Below, one piece after another: positions 33,021 to 48,000 of a stretch of DNA of 64,000 nt. The position numbers were made by a program, and so were the translations under genes. The stretch is from Gnetum montanum. Taxonomy: Eukaryota > Streptophyta > Gnetopsida > Gnetales > Gnetaceae. The number at the start of each line of letters is the position of its first letter. Position 1 is the stretch's first letter. The notes beneath the pieces were generated by a model that saw only the letters and a list, made by a program, of their open reading frames with translations, was not told the origin of the DNA and ran no database searches. The stretch covers positions 325,297 to 389,296 of the forward strand of contig MNCI01004849.1 of NCBI GenBank assembly GCA_015680685.1, written 5' to 3'.

Positions 33021-36000
33021 TTTAAAAAGAAAGAAAAGAATACGAACAGTTCCCAAGAAATCAGTTACAAAAAACCATCCATTATCCCTTATCCCACCTA
33101 CAAATAGGGAGAGGAGAAGAGGGGAAAAAAACACAGAAGGCAAAAGTAGCTTAGTAGAACAAAAAAAAAGAATACAGCAACAAGGAGTGTGGCTAGGAAG
33201 GAAGAGAAGACTATGACTGCTACAAGAGATAGCAAAGAGATAGCAAACAAGTGCAGCATAGCAATCCAATATTCTGATAATTCCTCCTAGTAAGCAAGAT
33301 ATCTAAGCAAAGAGGTAAAATGATCCATCTCTATTATGTTTGATAATGGCCAACAAGGGCTGATTTTCTCAAACTTCTCTCTTCTTGCTTGTCTAACCAC
33401 CTTCACAATGCTTGTATGAAGATATCAAGATTGTTCTTGTAAGCTTAGATTTTTTAAACCTTTATCACCTTTTCTTGGATCTCTCCACCCATCATCTGCA
33501 CTCTCACACCTAAATGACTTGGACAAGAGTTGTTTCTGTAAAGATTCAAAAACACTCATAATGATTTGAGGCATTTTTGGCAAAAGATTGCCAACAAGGG
33601 CCAAGGATCCCTGATATGAGGATTGTTACCACCAGTAGAAAGTGAGAGTATCCTTGGGCCCATCGATAATTGTGAATGTTTTAAATTTGTTGAATTCTTA
33701 GATTTTGGTTGGAATTTGGTTAATGAACCCTCCCCTTTTGAATGCATAAATCTTGGATCTGAATCTTGAATCATACTTTTTTCCCTATACCTTCTCAAGT
33801 TTGATTTTGATATCTTTCTACAAGTTGATGGAGTGGGTGAAAACCTAGGATGTTAATTTATGGTTGAGATTTATTTATTCTCTATTGTTGAACATATGAA
33901 TTTCTTGATTAAATGATTAATGGTAAAATGGTCACAAGAGTTAAAATTCAGATGATCTTGTTTTGTGTGTTGCTGGAAATTATAAAATATTATTATGTGA
34001 CTAAACAAATATGAGATTATTAATTTATCTGCTTTTGTGGTCATTTCATTGATTTTCAAATGTGCAAATGATCCTGATTAAATATTTCTTTTTAGGTTGA
34101 ATAATAAGAAGTTTGATTTTTTTTTAATTTAATGAATCTTGCATAGATATTTTACCATTGCTAGTTCTTTTTAAAATGATCTTCTAATTCTTAAAAATTA
34201 CTATTGATTGACCTGTTTTAGAGCTAGATCTAGGCGTTGTTGATTTTGTTTTAATTTTATAGGTTCATGTTAGTTTGATTGTTGTAGAAAGAAAGCCACC
34301 TGGGCATTTTCTTCTTTCAACTAGCTTTCTTTCTGGGGGTCTTCAAGTGCTAGCTCTTGCTCCCTATGATTGGGTATTACACTGATCACCAAGCATGGTT
34401 ACTCATTGGGGCTTTTAATCAATGTTTGTATGCGTCGAAGAAAACTGGGGATGAGACTAACCGTCCACCTAGAAGCCATGAGTTTATTCAATTTCTTCAT
34501 ACATATGATCTCGTTGAACTTGACATTCAGGGATGCAAGTCCACCTAGAGCAATCAACAAAAAGGCAAAGATAGGGTCCTCTTGCACATTGATAGAGTTT
34601 GAGTGAGTGTTGAGGTCCTTATGAGCCATGAGGTTGTGGTTTATGCTCACGAGTGGTGGGCTTCTGACCATCGCGCTCTTGTTTGCTCTATCCATAACTC
34701 GAACAAGCTTGCTCTAGTTCCTTTTCGATTCAAGCGTGCATAGTTGACTAAGGGGGGGTTGCACAAGCTGGTCAATGGGATCTAGGGGTAGGGTATCCCA
34801 CCCAAATAGATCCCCACGACTTTCTTAAGCAAGGGTTCCTCAACCTTAAAAGACAGATCAAGAACTTGCAGGCTACACAAAAGTACTCCTTTTGGAATAC
34901 TAGGGCTACCCTCCAACAGCAACTACTGGACATTTAGGTTAGGCAGGAAAATGGTGAAGCCTTGAAGGAGGAGGAACAAAGACCTATTGGTGGAGCTCTA
35001 ATCGCTAGCAGACGAAGAAGAGCAACATTGGAGAGAGAGATCTAGAATGTGGTGGCGTAGGGAGGGAGACAGGAATACTTGGTTCTTCTTTGCCACTGCA
35101 AAAGCCAATAACCAAATCGGTCTATATTGAGCCAACATAGTCGGATTGGGGGTCTTAGGCCAGAGGATAATTCAAGGAAGGGCGATGCCCGTATGTGACT
35201 ATGGGCATAAACAGAAATGTTGCCTGGACTACTCTACACCACCATATTTGCTCTACTGCAATTGAGTACCACCCTGACAAGACCCAAAAGTAGCCTCCTA
35301 AGAAGAGACTAGAAAACGAGGAAAAGTACAAGGAATTCCAGGAGGCAACAACTTTAATGACTAGCCAACATCGAAGGGCAGTTCTGGATGGGATTCACTC
35401 CCAAGAGAGGGACAGGTGCGTCTACACTAGGCTGCCACATTGTGTCTAATGTGGGTTTTGTTGTCAGACTTCTGCTTTCTATTTTGTCTTTGTCTGTGGT
35501 TTCCCCTAGGTAGGCTTGTGGTCCCTGATTTCCTTCTGTGGGGCAGTTTGTCCTTGTCTATGGTTGCTCCTTGGTGGACTTGTTTGTCAAGTGTTTTATT
35601 AATACTTGCGTTGGGTAATGACCCCCCTTGGTTTCCTGTTGTTCCTATAGTGAGGGGTCATTCTCCCCCTTAAATTGTGTTGTCCCTGTAGTGGGGGGGG
35701 TGGTTCTCCTGTAGATTTTTGTTTCAGGGGGTGGTTCTCCCTTAGAATTTTGTTTTTTTCTTTACCCCGCCAAGGGTTCCTACATTAATATAACCTGACC
35801 TTTTTCAAAAAAAAAAATTATCCTTCACAATTCAAAACTACATGTTATTGTTCCAGAAGGTATATGAAAGAGTACTGAATGCCCATATAGATTGTTAATT
35901 AAAGGTCTCAGAATATACCCACTATGGTTTCAGTTTCATATTTAACATTTCTACTACTGCCCACAGAAGGAGTTTTGCACCATGCAAGATACTATATGTC

Positions 36001-39000
36001 TAAAGCAAGTTTAACAATTTTTGAGCAACTTCCCCAAAGATTAGCATACTAGTATGTTAACTACTGACTAGAACCGGAAGATTGCAATTAATTCAAACTT
36101 GTCTTCAATGTTCTCCAATATAATTTTATGGACACCAATGGAAGTACTTAAGATATTCTTTAAAAAATGAGAGCATAATTTGCCCTCAGCATTGCCCAAC
36201 AAGAATCAAACCCATGACTTACAGTTTCCAAATCAAGAGTCTTACCACTAGACTAACACCTCATTGTTAATCATTGAAATGTACTGCACCTGGACATTAA
36301 AAAATAAATTATCTAAATATGGTAATTTTGGCAAAGCTAATGGATGATCATGAATGAGGATGTGCTATGGGTTGCAAGTCATGAAAGCAAAGAATTTAAT
36401 TAAACAGAAGAAATTTTAGAAGGCCAAGGTTGTGGAAGATGATGTGTAGACGTTCCACATTATTAAGAGATTGATCTCATCCTTTTATTTATTCTAAATA
36501 AGATGAGATCCTAGTTGTCCATGCTTATCCATACCCATGATTATCTCATCCATAAATAAGATGATAAGGATCATATCCATGATTTTAGAGACTCATGCTT
36601 ATCTCTTCAAATCCATTCTTGGAAGGATCCAAGTCTATATAATTGTAGCAGCACATATTCATAAATATATAGATTCTGGATTAACAGATTGTAAGTGTGT
36701 TTTTTGTTCTAACAAAGTTCTTTAATTTCTGTTTAGCATAGATAGTAGATCCAGGGCCCTTTAGATTCAGATTTCTCAAAGGTATTGTTGGTATACATCA
36801 ACATTGCTGGATTTGAAAACATGCAAAAATGAATGAAATTTCGTTTTACAAAAACTCATGATGTGAAGTTTGGTTATGGAAAACTAAATAATTATACAAG
36901 GCTGCAGCAGCATATGTTAAATTACGTAGAATCTAAATAGATACGTAAGGTATATATTGGTAAACAAAGGGCTACAGTCATAAAGCACAAATATGTTTTG
37001 AGAGAAGGCAAAAAAATAAAAGGAACAATTTCAACTATAAAGACATTGTTTTAAAATGCATCAATGATAATTAATAAACGTTTTTTTGTAGAACTATATG
37101 CAATTATGAGAATCAAATATGAAAACATAATCCTGCAATTTCCTGTATCTGGAATAAAGTTTGAGCATCCATAATTCAACCTTTTGTAACATCAAAATCT
37201 TTACATGATTTCACAAAAGCTGGAAATGAATTGCTAAAACACATTTTGCTAATTAATTCTGAAGCACATTACTGGCACATATGATCCTTGAAATTTGAAA
37301 GGAACGATATAGGTTACTTTTAAAGAAACTATGGTGGCTGCTATAAAAGGTTGGAAAAAGAACATGACATATACAATAAAATTCAAGTGTCTGGCCAATA
37401 AAACTAGCAAAATTAAAAGCAGTAGTTTAAGGTTAGAAGGAATTGCTTCTATTAAGGGTGATTATTCAAAGTTTTTGACTATTTCTTTTTTTTTATTTGT
37501 TTCTTGGGTTGGTATCTAAGATCCCAAGAAATTCCCGGCTGTACTCCAAAGTTTCATTATTAATGAAATATTTCTTCCAACTTGTTGAAGAAATAATAAT
37601 TTTTAATAGTCTGTGCCACCAGTTTTGTTGGTTTATTCAAAGTATTATCTTAGATTTGTTGCCAACGCAAAATATAGATACAAATATTGATACCTGTATC
37701 ATCAAACAGCCCTCAACAGAACCAACTTTATTAAATAATATTCAAATAAGAACCAAACCTTCAACTATCAATGAAATTAATAATTTGCCATTACCTTTCT
37801 AGGAACAGATGGAGATTGCACATGTGTAAGGAGTCCCAACCAATACGCATTTGATTTCATTTCTGTTTCATGTCTCATTAGAAGTGTTCTCTTTGCCTGC
37901 AAAATTCAGTGATGCCATCAAAAGATTAGAAATTGTGTATTGTGCAATCACATGCAAATTGCTCTTGTTCTCGCTCTGGTTAATTGCAAATGTTTTTTTC
38001 TAAAGCAGCAGAACCACCAATGACAATAAAATAGGCATGCAGATCAATGATAAAGCAAACTAAGACTGGCAAGTGCATCATACAACATATCGTTAAAAGA
38101 ATGACCATTTATGAAAATAAAACATGACTGACTTCATTTTCCAAGTATCATTGCAGAGTTTCACACTTAAAATAACAGTTTCAGAAAATCAATTTGGATT
38201 TGGATTTATGCCAGGGAGATCTACTATAAAGACTATTTTTTTGATATGATAATTGATAGAAAAATTCAAAAAACATAGAAAAAATCTACAAATGATAATC
38301 ATTGACTTGAAAAAAACAGAGTGCCTAGAATTATTATTTGGTGGCCTTGCAAAAGAAAAACATCCCTAATAAATATATTAAAGTGATTCAAGATATGTAT
38401 AAATGAGCTATCACTAAAATTAGAACAGCTTGAGAAACAACATTTAATTTTCCAATCACAGTAGGTCTACATCAAGGGTCTACACTTAGCCCATACTTAT
38501 TTCTCATTATTATGGATGAATTAATAAAGGAAATACAAGATGAAATCCCTTAGTGTATGCTATTTACACATGATATTGTGTTGGTGGATACAGCTTGAGA
38601 AAATATTAACTCTACAATGGAAAAGTAGAGACATGCTTTAGAACCAAAAGGCTTAAAATTAGCAGAAGATAAAATGTATGGAATGCAATTTAATATCAGC
38701 ATAAACACAGAAGAAATAAAAGTGACAATTCAAGGCCAAAAATGTCACTCACTGCAAACAATTCTGCTACTAAGCATCAATCCTCCAATCAAACGGTGAA
38801 ATTGATAAAAATATAAGAAATAGATTTGAGGCAAGCTGGTCAAAATAAAGACAAGGTAGTGGTGTTTTATGTCACAAAAGAATACCAATAAACCTAAAGG
38901 GAAACGTTTACAGGACAACAATTAGGCCTGCTATCTTATATGGTGCTGAATGTTGGCCAATACAGAAGAGGCATGAACAATAAATCAATGTGGTAAAAAT

Positions 39001-42000
39001 GTGAATGCTTAAATAGATGTTGAATTTTACCAAAAGAGATAAAATGCATCATACAAACATTAGAGAAAGACTTGGAGAGGCTTCTATTTCAGATAAGTTA
39101 CAATAATGGTAGCTTAGATAGTTTGAACATGTCCAAAGAAAATCAGACATGAGCCTCTAAGAAAAGGTTGTTACATCACTGTTCCAGAAAAACCATCAAA
39201 AGGATGACCAAAAAAGACATGGGAAAAACAATTAAAGATGATTTGAAGAGACTACAAATAAAAAAAGATCTAGCTCTTCTTAGAGGCAAATGGCATAAAA
39301 AAAAAAAAGTTATGTAGCCAACTCTATTTCGTTGAGAAAATGCTAGGATGATGATGATGATTGCAGCAATAATTACAACTTTTCTAAATCAAATACTATA
39401 ACAAAAAGCTTTGTAACCAAGAAAAAGCCTACCCTGTCCAATTCTCTTTGAGTTATTTTGCTAATATGCAGATCCCGGAGGACACTTTTACATGCATCTA
39501 CAGCTCTGTAAACCTGAAAGACGTAATCATCAATAAGCATAGACACCATTTCATGTTGAGAAATGTAGCAGCTAAGATGCTAAGAAAAACAGTTATCAGT
39601 CCAGGTAACTGTAACAAACCTTCTCAGGTGTTGAAGTTACAGATACAACAAACCATCCAAATTCCAATCTATCAAAAAGGCTTAGCTCAAATGAAACATC
39701 ATAGGTTAAGCCCAATGAATCTCTGACTGTTGTAAATAATCTGCAAAGAAATGTGATGTTAGAAACACACACACACACGATTTTAGTGGCATAATTAAAC
39801 ACAAATGAAAGTAAGAATTTCTGCTTTAAACATTGGCAAGTCAGGCTATAAAGTTCAAAAATTGCATAATCAGGTTTTCTAGGAAAAATTTGCATTTGTA
39901 AAACCCAAAATATTAACTTCTTATACATTATATGATTTCTATTCATTTAGAAGAAAATTTCTTACCTAGAGTTCATAATCTCTGCTAGAAGAGTTAAAGT
40001 AACACAACAATACAAAGGATGCCTGTATTTCTTCCACAGCAATCTCCCATTGCTATCTCTAACAAGCTCCATTCCATTTGGTGTAACAGACGATGCATGT
40101 TCCTCTGTAAGCATTTTAATAATACTAAATTAAGAAAACATGAAACACAATTATACAGGACTCCAATTTTTTACTTTCCCATGTACATATATTTTATATT
40201 TAATAAAACCAAAATTTCCTCTGCCTGAGTCAACGTTTTTACTTGATTCTTGGCTCTTACGTTTAAGTTTTTAACTTCTGTTCCAATATTTCTGGGTTAT
40301 TTTTATGTTAGTTTCTGCCTAGTTTTTTATCTCTTCTGAAGTGTTTTTGTTGTTGTAGTAGATTATATTTTTATGATGGCTTCTAAGTTTTGAAAGTTCT
40401 TTTGGACACCACCTTCCTAACAGGCTTCAAAAGGGTAAGACTTCAAACTATGGTACTCCAATGAAAAGCGAAACATACCAGTGAAAGATGCAGGAACACA
40501 TTCACTGACAGAATTCAGATCCTGCCCATCGATTGAGAAGCCCCAGCGGTTTGGTGTTAGACCAGTAATGTAAGCACACGCTCGCTCATCAGTGTCCTTT
40601 AAAAAAACCTGAACATTGTGAAATTGGTTAACAAAACCATCATCAAAAACAAAATTATGGAAACAACAGTAATAATTTTTGTAAACAAACATGAAAGGTT
40701 CCCAGAATCTTAAGGGTGTGTTTGGTTTCTTGAATCCTAAGGGCCAAGATTCTTGCACCTGACCAGAGTACACCTTGTAAGGGAAAATCTTCAGAGATAT
40801 AAAAATCAAACGAAAATGATGAATCCAGCAGATCACAAGTAAATCCAACGATTTAGCTCCGCAAAACCAAACAGGTTTTCTAAATTAAAAGGCTGAATCC
40901 ACAGATTCAACATTTGCACACTTATGCAACCAAACATGTAACGAACTGCTTTTCCTTGAGTTTTTGCGTTAATGATTGTAATAGCCTTTTTGCGTGTTTG
41001 TGTGCATATTTTGTTGACAAGTTGTGTGTGTGCTTTGGTGGAAACTAATTGGAATAGTAATAAATTTGTTGACCATATTTTTATATATATTATGATTAAA
41101 TGTTTAAATACTTTATGCATAAGAAATATGATTTGAAATACATGCTGGGGATTTTTTATAATAATAATAATATATGATATATGGGAAAACAAAATATTTT
41201 CCATGCTATTTCAACAAAGATGCTGAGAAACAGAGGACAATGCTCTAAGGTGTGCCTCAAGAGCTAAAACAAGTATGTTGAGATGCAAATGAATGCTCAT
41301 ATTGAGGAACTTGATCTATGAATCAAGTTGGAGGAACCTGACCTATGAATCAGGGATACTTTGTGCAAATACTGTAGCTTTATATTTTATTTTATCTAAA
41401 TGTGATGCATTGCTCTTTTTAGTTTAAAATAGTAGAGTATAAGTACCCTCTCCATTGCTGTAGAAAGGTCACGTGATGGCCTTTCAGGGATCGTAAGACG
41501 ATGGGAAAATTCACATCGCTGATGACCTGAAAAAGAAGGTGCCTTATTTGATTATGTATCTTGAATTGCCTTTGTCATGAATCTATTTAAAAACTCTTTC
41601 CTTGCATATTATGACAATTCTGAATGATAAAGAGATAGATATTATGTTGGAATGTTCAAGAGGAATTGAACCTAAGATCTAGCAAAATCTGAATTCCAAA
41701 ATATCAAAAATTGTTGATTTAGGAATTGAACCTGCAACCTGTGAATATACATACTTTATTGATTTTATTATAGTGATCATGAAGAGAATTGAACTCATGA
41801 TCCATTGCTGGAGAGAGAGACTTTAAAAAGAAAGAAAAGAATACGAACAGTCCCCAACAAGTCAGTCACAAAAAACCAAAGAAAAGAATACGAACAGTCC
41901 CCAACAAGTCAGTTACAAGAAACCATTCATTATCCCTTATTCCACGTACAAATAGGAAGAGGAGGAGAGGAAAAAAAAGGGACACACACAAGGCAAAAGT

Positions 42001-45000
42001 GACTTTGCAAAACACAAAAAAAAATGAAGGATACATCAACAAGGTGTGGCTACGAAGGGAGAGAAGATTGTCGCTCCTACAAGAGATAGCAAAGAGAAAG
42101 AAAACAAGTGCAGCATAGCAATCCAATATCAGATAATTCCTCCTAGTAAGCAAGATATCTAAGCAAGGAGGTAAAATGATCCATCTTTGTTATGTTTGAT
42201 AATGGCTAGCAAGGGCTGATTTTCTCAAACTTTTTCTCTTCTTGCTTGTCTAACCACCTTCACAATGCTTGTATGAAAATATCAAGATTGTTGTTGTAAG
42301 CTTAGACTTATTNNNNNNNNNNNNNNNNNNNNNNNNNNNNNNNNNNNNNNNNNNNNNNNNNNNNNNNNNNNNNNNNNNNNNNNNNNNNNNNNNNNNNNNN
42401 NNNNNNNNNNNNNNNNNNNNNNNNNNNNNNNNNNNNNNNNNNNNNNNNNNNNNNNNNNNNTGTTGTAAGCTTAGACTTATTGTTTGGATCCCTCCGCTCG
42501 TCCTCTGCACTCTCATACCTAAATGATGTGGATGAGAGTTGTTTCTGTAATGATTCAGAAACACCCATAATGATTTGGGGCATTTTTGGCAGAGGATTGC
42601 CAACAGGGGCTATGGATCCCTGATATGAGGATTGGTACCGCCGGTAGAAAGTGAGAGTATCCTTGGGCCCATCGATAATTGTGAATTGTTGAATTCTTGG
42701 ATTTTGGTTGGAATTCGGTTGACAAACCCTCCCCTTTTGAATGCATAAATCTTGGATCTGAATCTTGAATTATACTCCTTTTTCCTATACCTTCTCCCTT
42801 AAATTATTGACTAAACAATCAATGCGGCCTGCCATATTGATAACAAAAGTCTCATTTTAATATCTTTCTATAAGTTGATGGAGTGGGAGAAAACCTAGGA
42901 TGTTAATTTATGGTTATGATCTAGCTATTCTCTGCTATTGAACATATGAATTTCCTGATTAAATGATTACTGGTAAAATGGTTACAAGAGTTAAATTCGG
43001 ATCTTATTTTTGTATGTGGCTGGAAATTATAAAATATTATTATGTGATTGAACATATATGAGATTATTAATTTATCTGCTTATGTGGTTATTACTTTAGT
43101 TTTCAAATGTGCGAATGATCCTGATTAAATATTTCTTTTTGGGTTGAATAATAAAAAGTTCGATTTTTTTAATCTAATGAATCTTGCACAAATATTTTAC
43201 TATGTCAATTTTTTTTTTTAAATTATCTCTTAATTCTTAAATTAATATTGATTGACCTATTTCAGAGCTAGATCTAGGCACTGTTGATTTCATCTTAATT
43301 TTATAGGATAACGTTATTGTGATGGTTGTAGAAAGAAAGCCACCTGGGCATGTTCTTTTTTCAACTTTCTTCTTTTTAGGGAGCTGCAGGTGCTAGCCCT
43401 TCCTCTTTATGAATGGGTGTTACAAAACACACCCTGAAGCATTGTAGTTGAGTTCAGAATCCCCAAAATTAGGAAAACTTGAAAAGAATAAAAATATGGT
43501 ATCCGAATCCATTTGAAAAGCATATATTATACAACCATCAATATAGGACAAAAAATAGATCAAAATCTTAAAATTAAATGACAGTCATTCCAACCTGTTG
43601 GTTGCAAAGGTGTGCCGAAAAAGGCCGAACTTTGATAGAATGCTCCTTAACAGAATCCGTATCACTTTCTGAAGGAGCTACAGTCCCCAAATAATCTATA
43701 ATGCAACTCTCAACATCTTCATTGGAGAAGTCTCCAACAATGCTAACCTGTTAAAAAAAATTAGAAACTAGGTATGGAAAACAAAAATCACAGAAATATG
43801 GTATTATTTTTCAATATGTTTGGGACAAGGCTAGGATGATGAAAATTATCAGGTACAAAGTTAAAAATACTGTCATCAGATGGCCTACTATTATTTACCT
43901 CCATATTGTTTGTTCTAAACTGCTTTAAAACAGCATCTCTAACTTTTGATAAGCTTAAGCTTTTTATTGCTGTTGGGGAAGGCTCAACAAATCGTTGATC
44001 TCCGCTCAGCATTGTTTTCATAAGCTGATGAGCAGTTGCACGCTCCAGACTCTTTGGCATAGCACGATAATGTGAAATGTAAAGTTGCTTTGCTCTTTCA
44101 AAAGCATCTTCTAACCATATGTTATGCTGTAAAGGCATGTAAATAATTTAATTAATATAAAAATAGTGCCAGAGCACAGATATAGCTTAAGGTGTGTATA
44201 AAAAAATCAAAAAGTGTGCCAATAGTAAAATAGAAAGTCCGCCAATAATTTAAAAGGGATTTATGAATTAATTGTTAAACAATATCACCAGGTTTAACAC
44301 TGATATCATATGATCAGAAACAAGATTTGCTAAATGCTAAATGAACTCAAAATGATTCATATGATTCAAAAGGAAATCAATTACCTCAAGTACCATATGG
44401 AGTAGTTGAAAAGCAGCACGCATCCCACCATCTCTTAAATTGAAGTGGAATTCCATACAAATAAATTCCTCTGAGGCCTCTAATGCACAGTTAATTAGAT
44501 TATTGACACAAAACAGCTCCACCTACAATGACATTTGTATAGTACTGTGTCAAGCTCCAACAAAATCATGTTCTTCTTCCATGGAATAAAAGTACAAACT
44601 CTGATGGGAAGAAAAGTATAAATTTGAAATATTGATTCTGAATATTCCAGAAAAGATAAAACAAAACAAAACAAAAATACAGTGCTGGTCATAAAAGTAT
44701 ATAAATGCCAAAGGCCTCACTTTTTTGTTTGGAAAAAGGTCAGGTAAAATTCAATTAATATCAGCATATGTACAAAGACCCAATCCAAAAACCGGGGATA
44801 GAACTTCCCCCGAAAAAGCCACCCCCACAAATTAGTAACCAAAAGCCCTGTTAGAATTGCAATTGGAACAGAATGGGCAGGAACAAGAGCAATAGCGAGG
44901 GTGAGCTGGGTGTGCAGGGAGGACTCTACACACAGAGCAAGGATGGGGCAGGCTCAGGTGCTTCAGGTGGCGTAGGTGGAAACCCAAGTGTTGGTGATGC

Positions 45001-48000
45001 AGTGGGCAGCATGCCAATGTCAAAGGGGGCTGTAGGTTCAGGGGAGATGGGGCGTGTTGGTGAGGCATCAACATCAAGGGTCGGGGGGTCCTAGAGGAGC
45101 CCACTCTATCTAGGGCCCCAAGGCTAGAGGTATTGAGGAATGCATTTGGGAGGAGGGCTCTATTAGATTGAGGATTGTGACCATCGCCAATGAGGGGATC
45201 CAAGCTTTGGACCGTAGTCTCATCAGGAAATTCATCTCGGCGGGCACAAGCCCTAAGCTGGAGGTAGTCCGCAAATGGGTGGCAACGCAATGGGCTTTCT
45301 ATCTAGTGGTGGTGCACAGCCTCCCTGAGAACCTATTATTGTTCATTTTTCAAATGACAATCGACAAGGATAGGGCTCTTCTAGGAGGGCCCTATGTTTT
45401 TGGGGCCTAGGGGTTGGCATTAACCCAATCGTGCCCTAGGGTACATTGGGACCCCGATTTGTTCTCTCGAGCACCAGTTTGGATTCAAGTGTCTAGGATC
45501 CCTTGGGAGATGTGGACCCTGGCCTTCCTGCATGCATTTGCAGGATTCTTTGGGGAGTTTATCTTGTTTGATAAACCCACGACATCTCTAGAGAGGATGG
45601 GTTACACACGCTTCTGTGTTTGGCAGTCCCTTGCGCTAAAAGATCTGGTTCAAGAGGCCATCCATGACCTTCCAACAAGGGAGGAGAGGGTTCACATGGA
45701 GTATGAGAAAGTGGTGGCTAATGCTCCCACGGGACAACAACCCCCACAGGGACCTTGTGGGGTGTGCAGAAAGGGAGGTCACACAACAGTGAACTGTCAG
45801 GCAACCTTCAATGTTAGGGGTCAAAAAACCTCTCGGAATGGTTGGACAATTGTTGCCCGCCAAGGGAGACAACCTCGAAATCCTGTGCAAGGGGTGTCAC
45901 CACCCCCTTCTGAGAAGGGTGCTCTTGTAGGTCCTTGGGAGAAGGGGCCTAAGGTGGTTCTTTAGGAGAAGGAGGGCCCGGCCCAAGACAAGGGCAAGGG
46001 GCATGCGCATGTGGGGTTGGGGAAGTTGCGCCCCCCCCCCCCCCCCCCCACCACNAAGGCGGGGCCAGCCTTGCCTGTCATGCAGAATCAGGCAGGTTCT
46101 AGGACGAAAGAGCAAGAAGTGGCAACTCCAAGGGGGCAGCGGGGCTGGGGGGCCTTGCCACTCTGGGGAGCTGGCAACCCATGCCATCTATGTCAAAAAT
46201 TGTGAGGGGTAGCACAACATTGGAAGGGGGTTTTCCGATCTCCTCAAAACCTGCCAAGGTCACACAACCATCAAGCCTTGTGTCCCGATCAAATTAGACA
46301 CAAAGGGACGTTGCCTTAGGGGTCCAAAAGACCATCTAGGAAGTCTACAGAAAGCACTCTTTAGGCAAACCATGAGAATCTTCTAATGGAATTGTTGGGG
46401 GCATGGTACCCCCTACAAGCGCAATACCCTCAAAGAAATGGTTCGCAGAGAATGCTATGATATTGTTTGTTTACAAGAGACTAAGCTACAATAGCACAAA
46501 AGTCATTGGCTGTGTAGGCCAGGTTGGCACATTTTTCATGGGCCGTCGAGGGAGCACTAGGGGATTGGCATCTCTGTCTCCTTGGCCTTTCAACATGGTG
46601 GATGCTTCCACATGGAGCATCACTATCCTTCTCCATTAGAAGGGTATCTTGGTCACGAATTTCTATGGCTCCCAACAGTGGGAGGAGCAGCTTCATGAGT
46701 TGCAGCAGAGTGGGAGGAGCAGCTTCATGAGTTGCAGCAGATTGCTCCCCTAATCTCTGACCGATGAAAGTGGATTCTAGTCAAGGATTTCAACTAGAGG
46801 TTGTATGCCTAGGAAAAGCCTGATGGTGGACCACAAGGGCCCCTTGGGGCTCAGCTTTTCTTACGTTTTCTTGAAATGCATGGGCTAGTGGATAGGGATG
46901 TCAAGGGTTGCTAGTTCACATGGGGTAATTGCAAAAAATGCAGATATCAGGTGTTGGCCAAGATTGATAGAGTCTGGGTGGGGGTAGGCTTACTCTTGGA
47001 TCGAGGGGTGGTTCTTATGGGTAAGGAGCGTGTGGCCTTTGACCACAAACCATTGTTATGCCAGGTTGGCCCCTCGGAGTTGGGGGGACCAACTCCTTTC
47101 AAATTCAAACGATTTTGGTCGGCCAAGCTATGGTTGAAGCTGTTAGTGGAAGAGATTTGGAAAGATTATCCTTCAACTTTTGATCCCCAAGATTTCCTAA
47201 AGCAAGCTCAAACAAAGCATTAGAGAGCTGAAGTCTAAGGATAAGTGCTCTTTTAGATCTTGCCAGGGGGAGCTGTTGAGACAATTAGCAACAATACAAG
47301 AGGGGCAGGAACAGAGTCACGAGCTAGAGGATACTAAGGAGGAGGTGCTGGTGGCACTCCAAAATCTGGACAAGGAAGAGGAAACCTATTGGAGGCAGCA
47401 AGGCAAGGCGTGTTGGCTTCAAGAGGGGGATCGGAATACTCATTTCTTTTTCGTGGCTGCCTACTCTACATGGATCTCCAAGCAGATTAATTGCATCACA
47501 GTGGCTGGCAATGAGGTGGATGGAAGAGAAGAGATTGCTCAGGCAATGTTTGATTGCTAGTCAAAAGTTTGGCAACAAGAGCCAACACTACCTCTCACTA
47601 TTGATATTTGGCTAGATTCTGAATGAGGAAGATAATCAGCAGTTGCTAGCCCCCTTCAAAAGGGAGGAACTTGAGGCAGCTCTTGCTTCCATGAAGGGGA
47701 AGAGGGCACTTGGTCTTGATGGGTGGCCAATGGAATTTTTTTGGGCCTTCATCAATATCCTAGGGGATAATCTATTGGATGCTTTTAACGCTATGTTGCT
47801 TTGGGGGCAAGTTCTGCAGGATATTAATTGTGCCTAGTTGGTTCTTATTCCAAAAACGACCAATCCTTCAACTCTTGCGCATTTTTGGCCAATTGGGGTG
47901 TGTAACACCCTACTTCGCCTATTCACAAAAATGTTGGTGGCTAGCATGGGGCCCCTAATGCCATGGCTAGTGGGGGAACAAGAAGTAGGTTTTTTCAAGG

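Noticed and set aside
36140-36265. tRNA gene
   Set aside because: A and B boxes are recognisable, but no full cloverleaf or acceptor stem can be drawn; a SINE head is more likely.
46003-46212. Proline-rich frames across the C19 run
   Set aside because: The prolines come from the homopolymer and an undetermined base; length depends on sequencing error.
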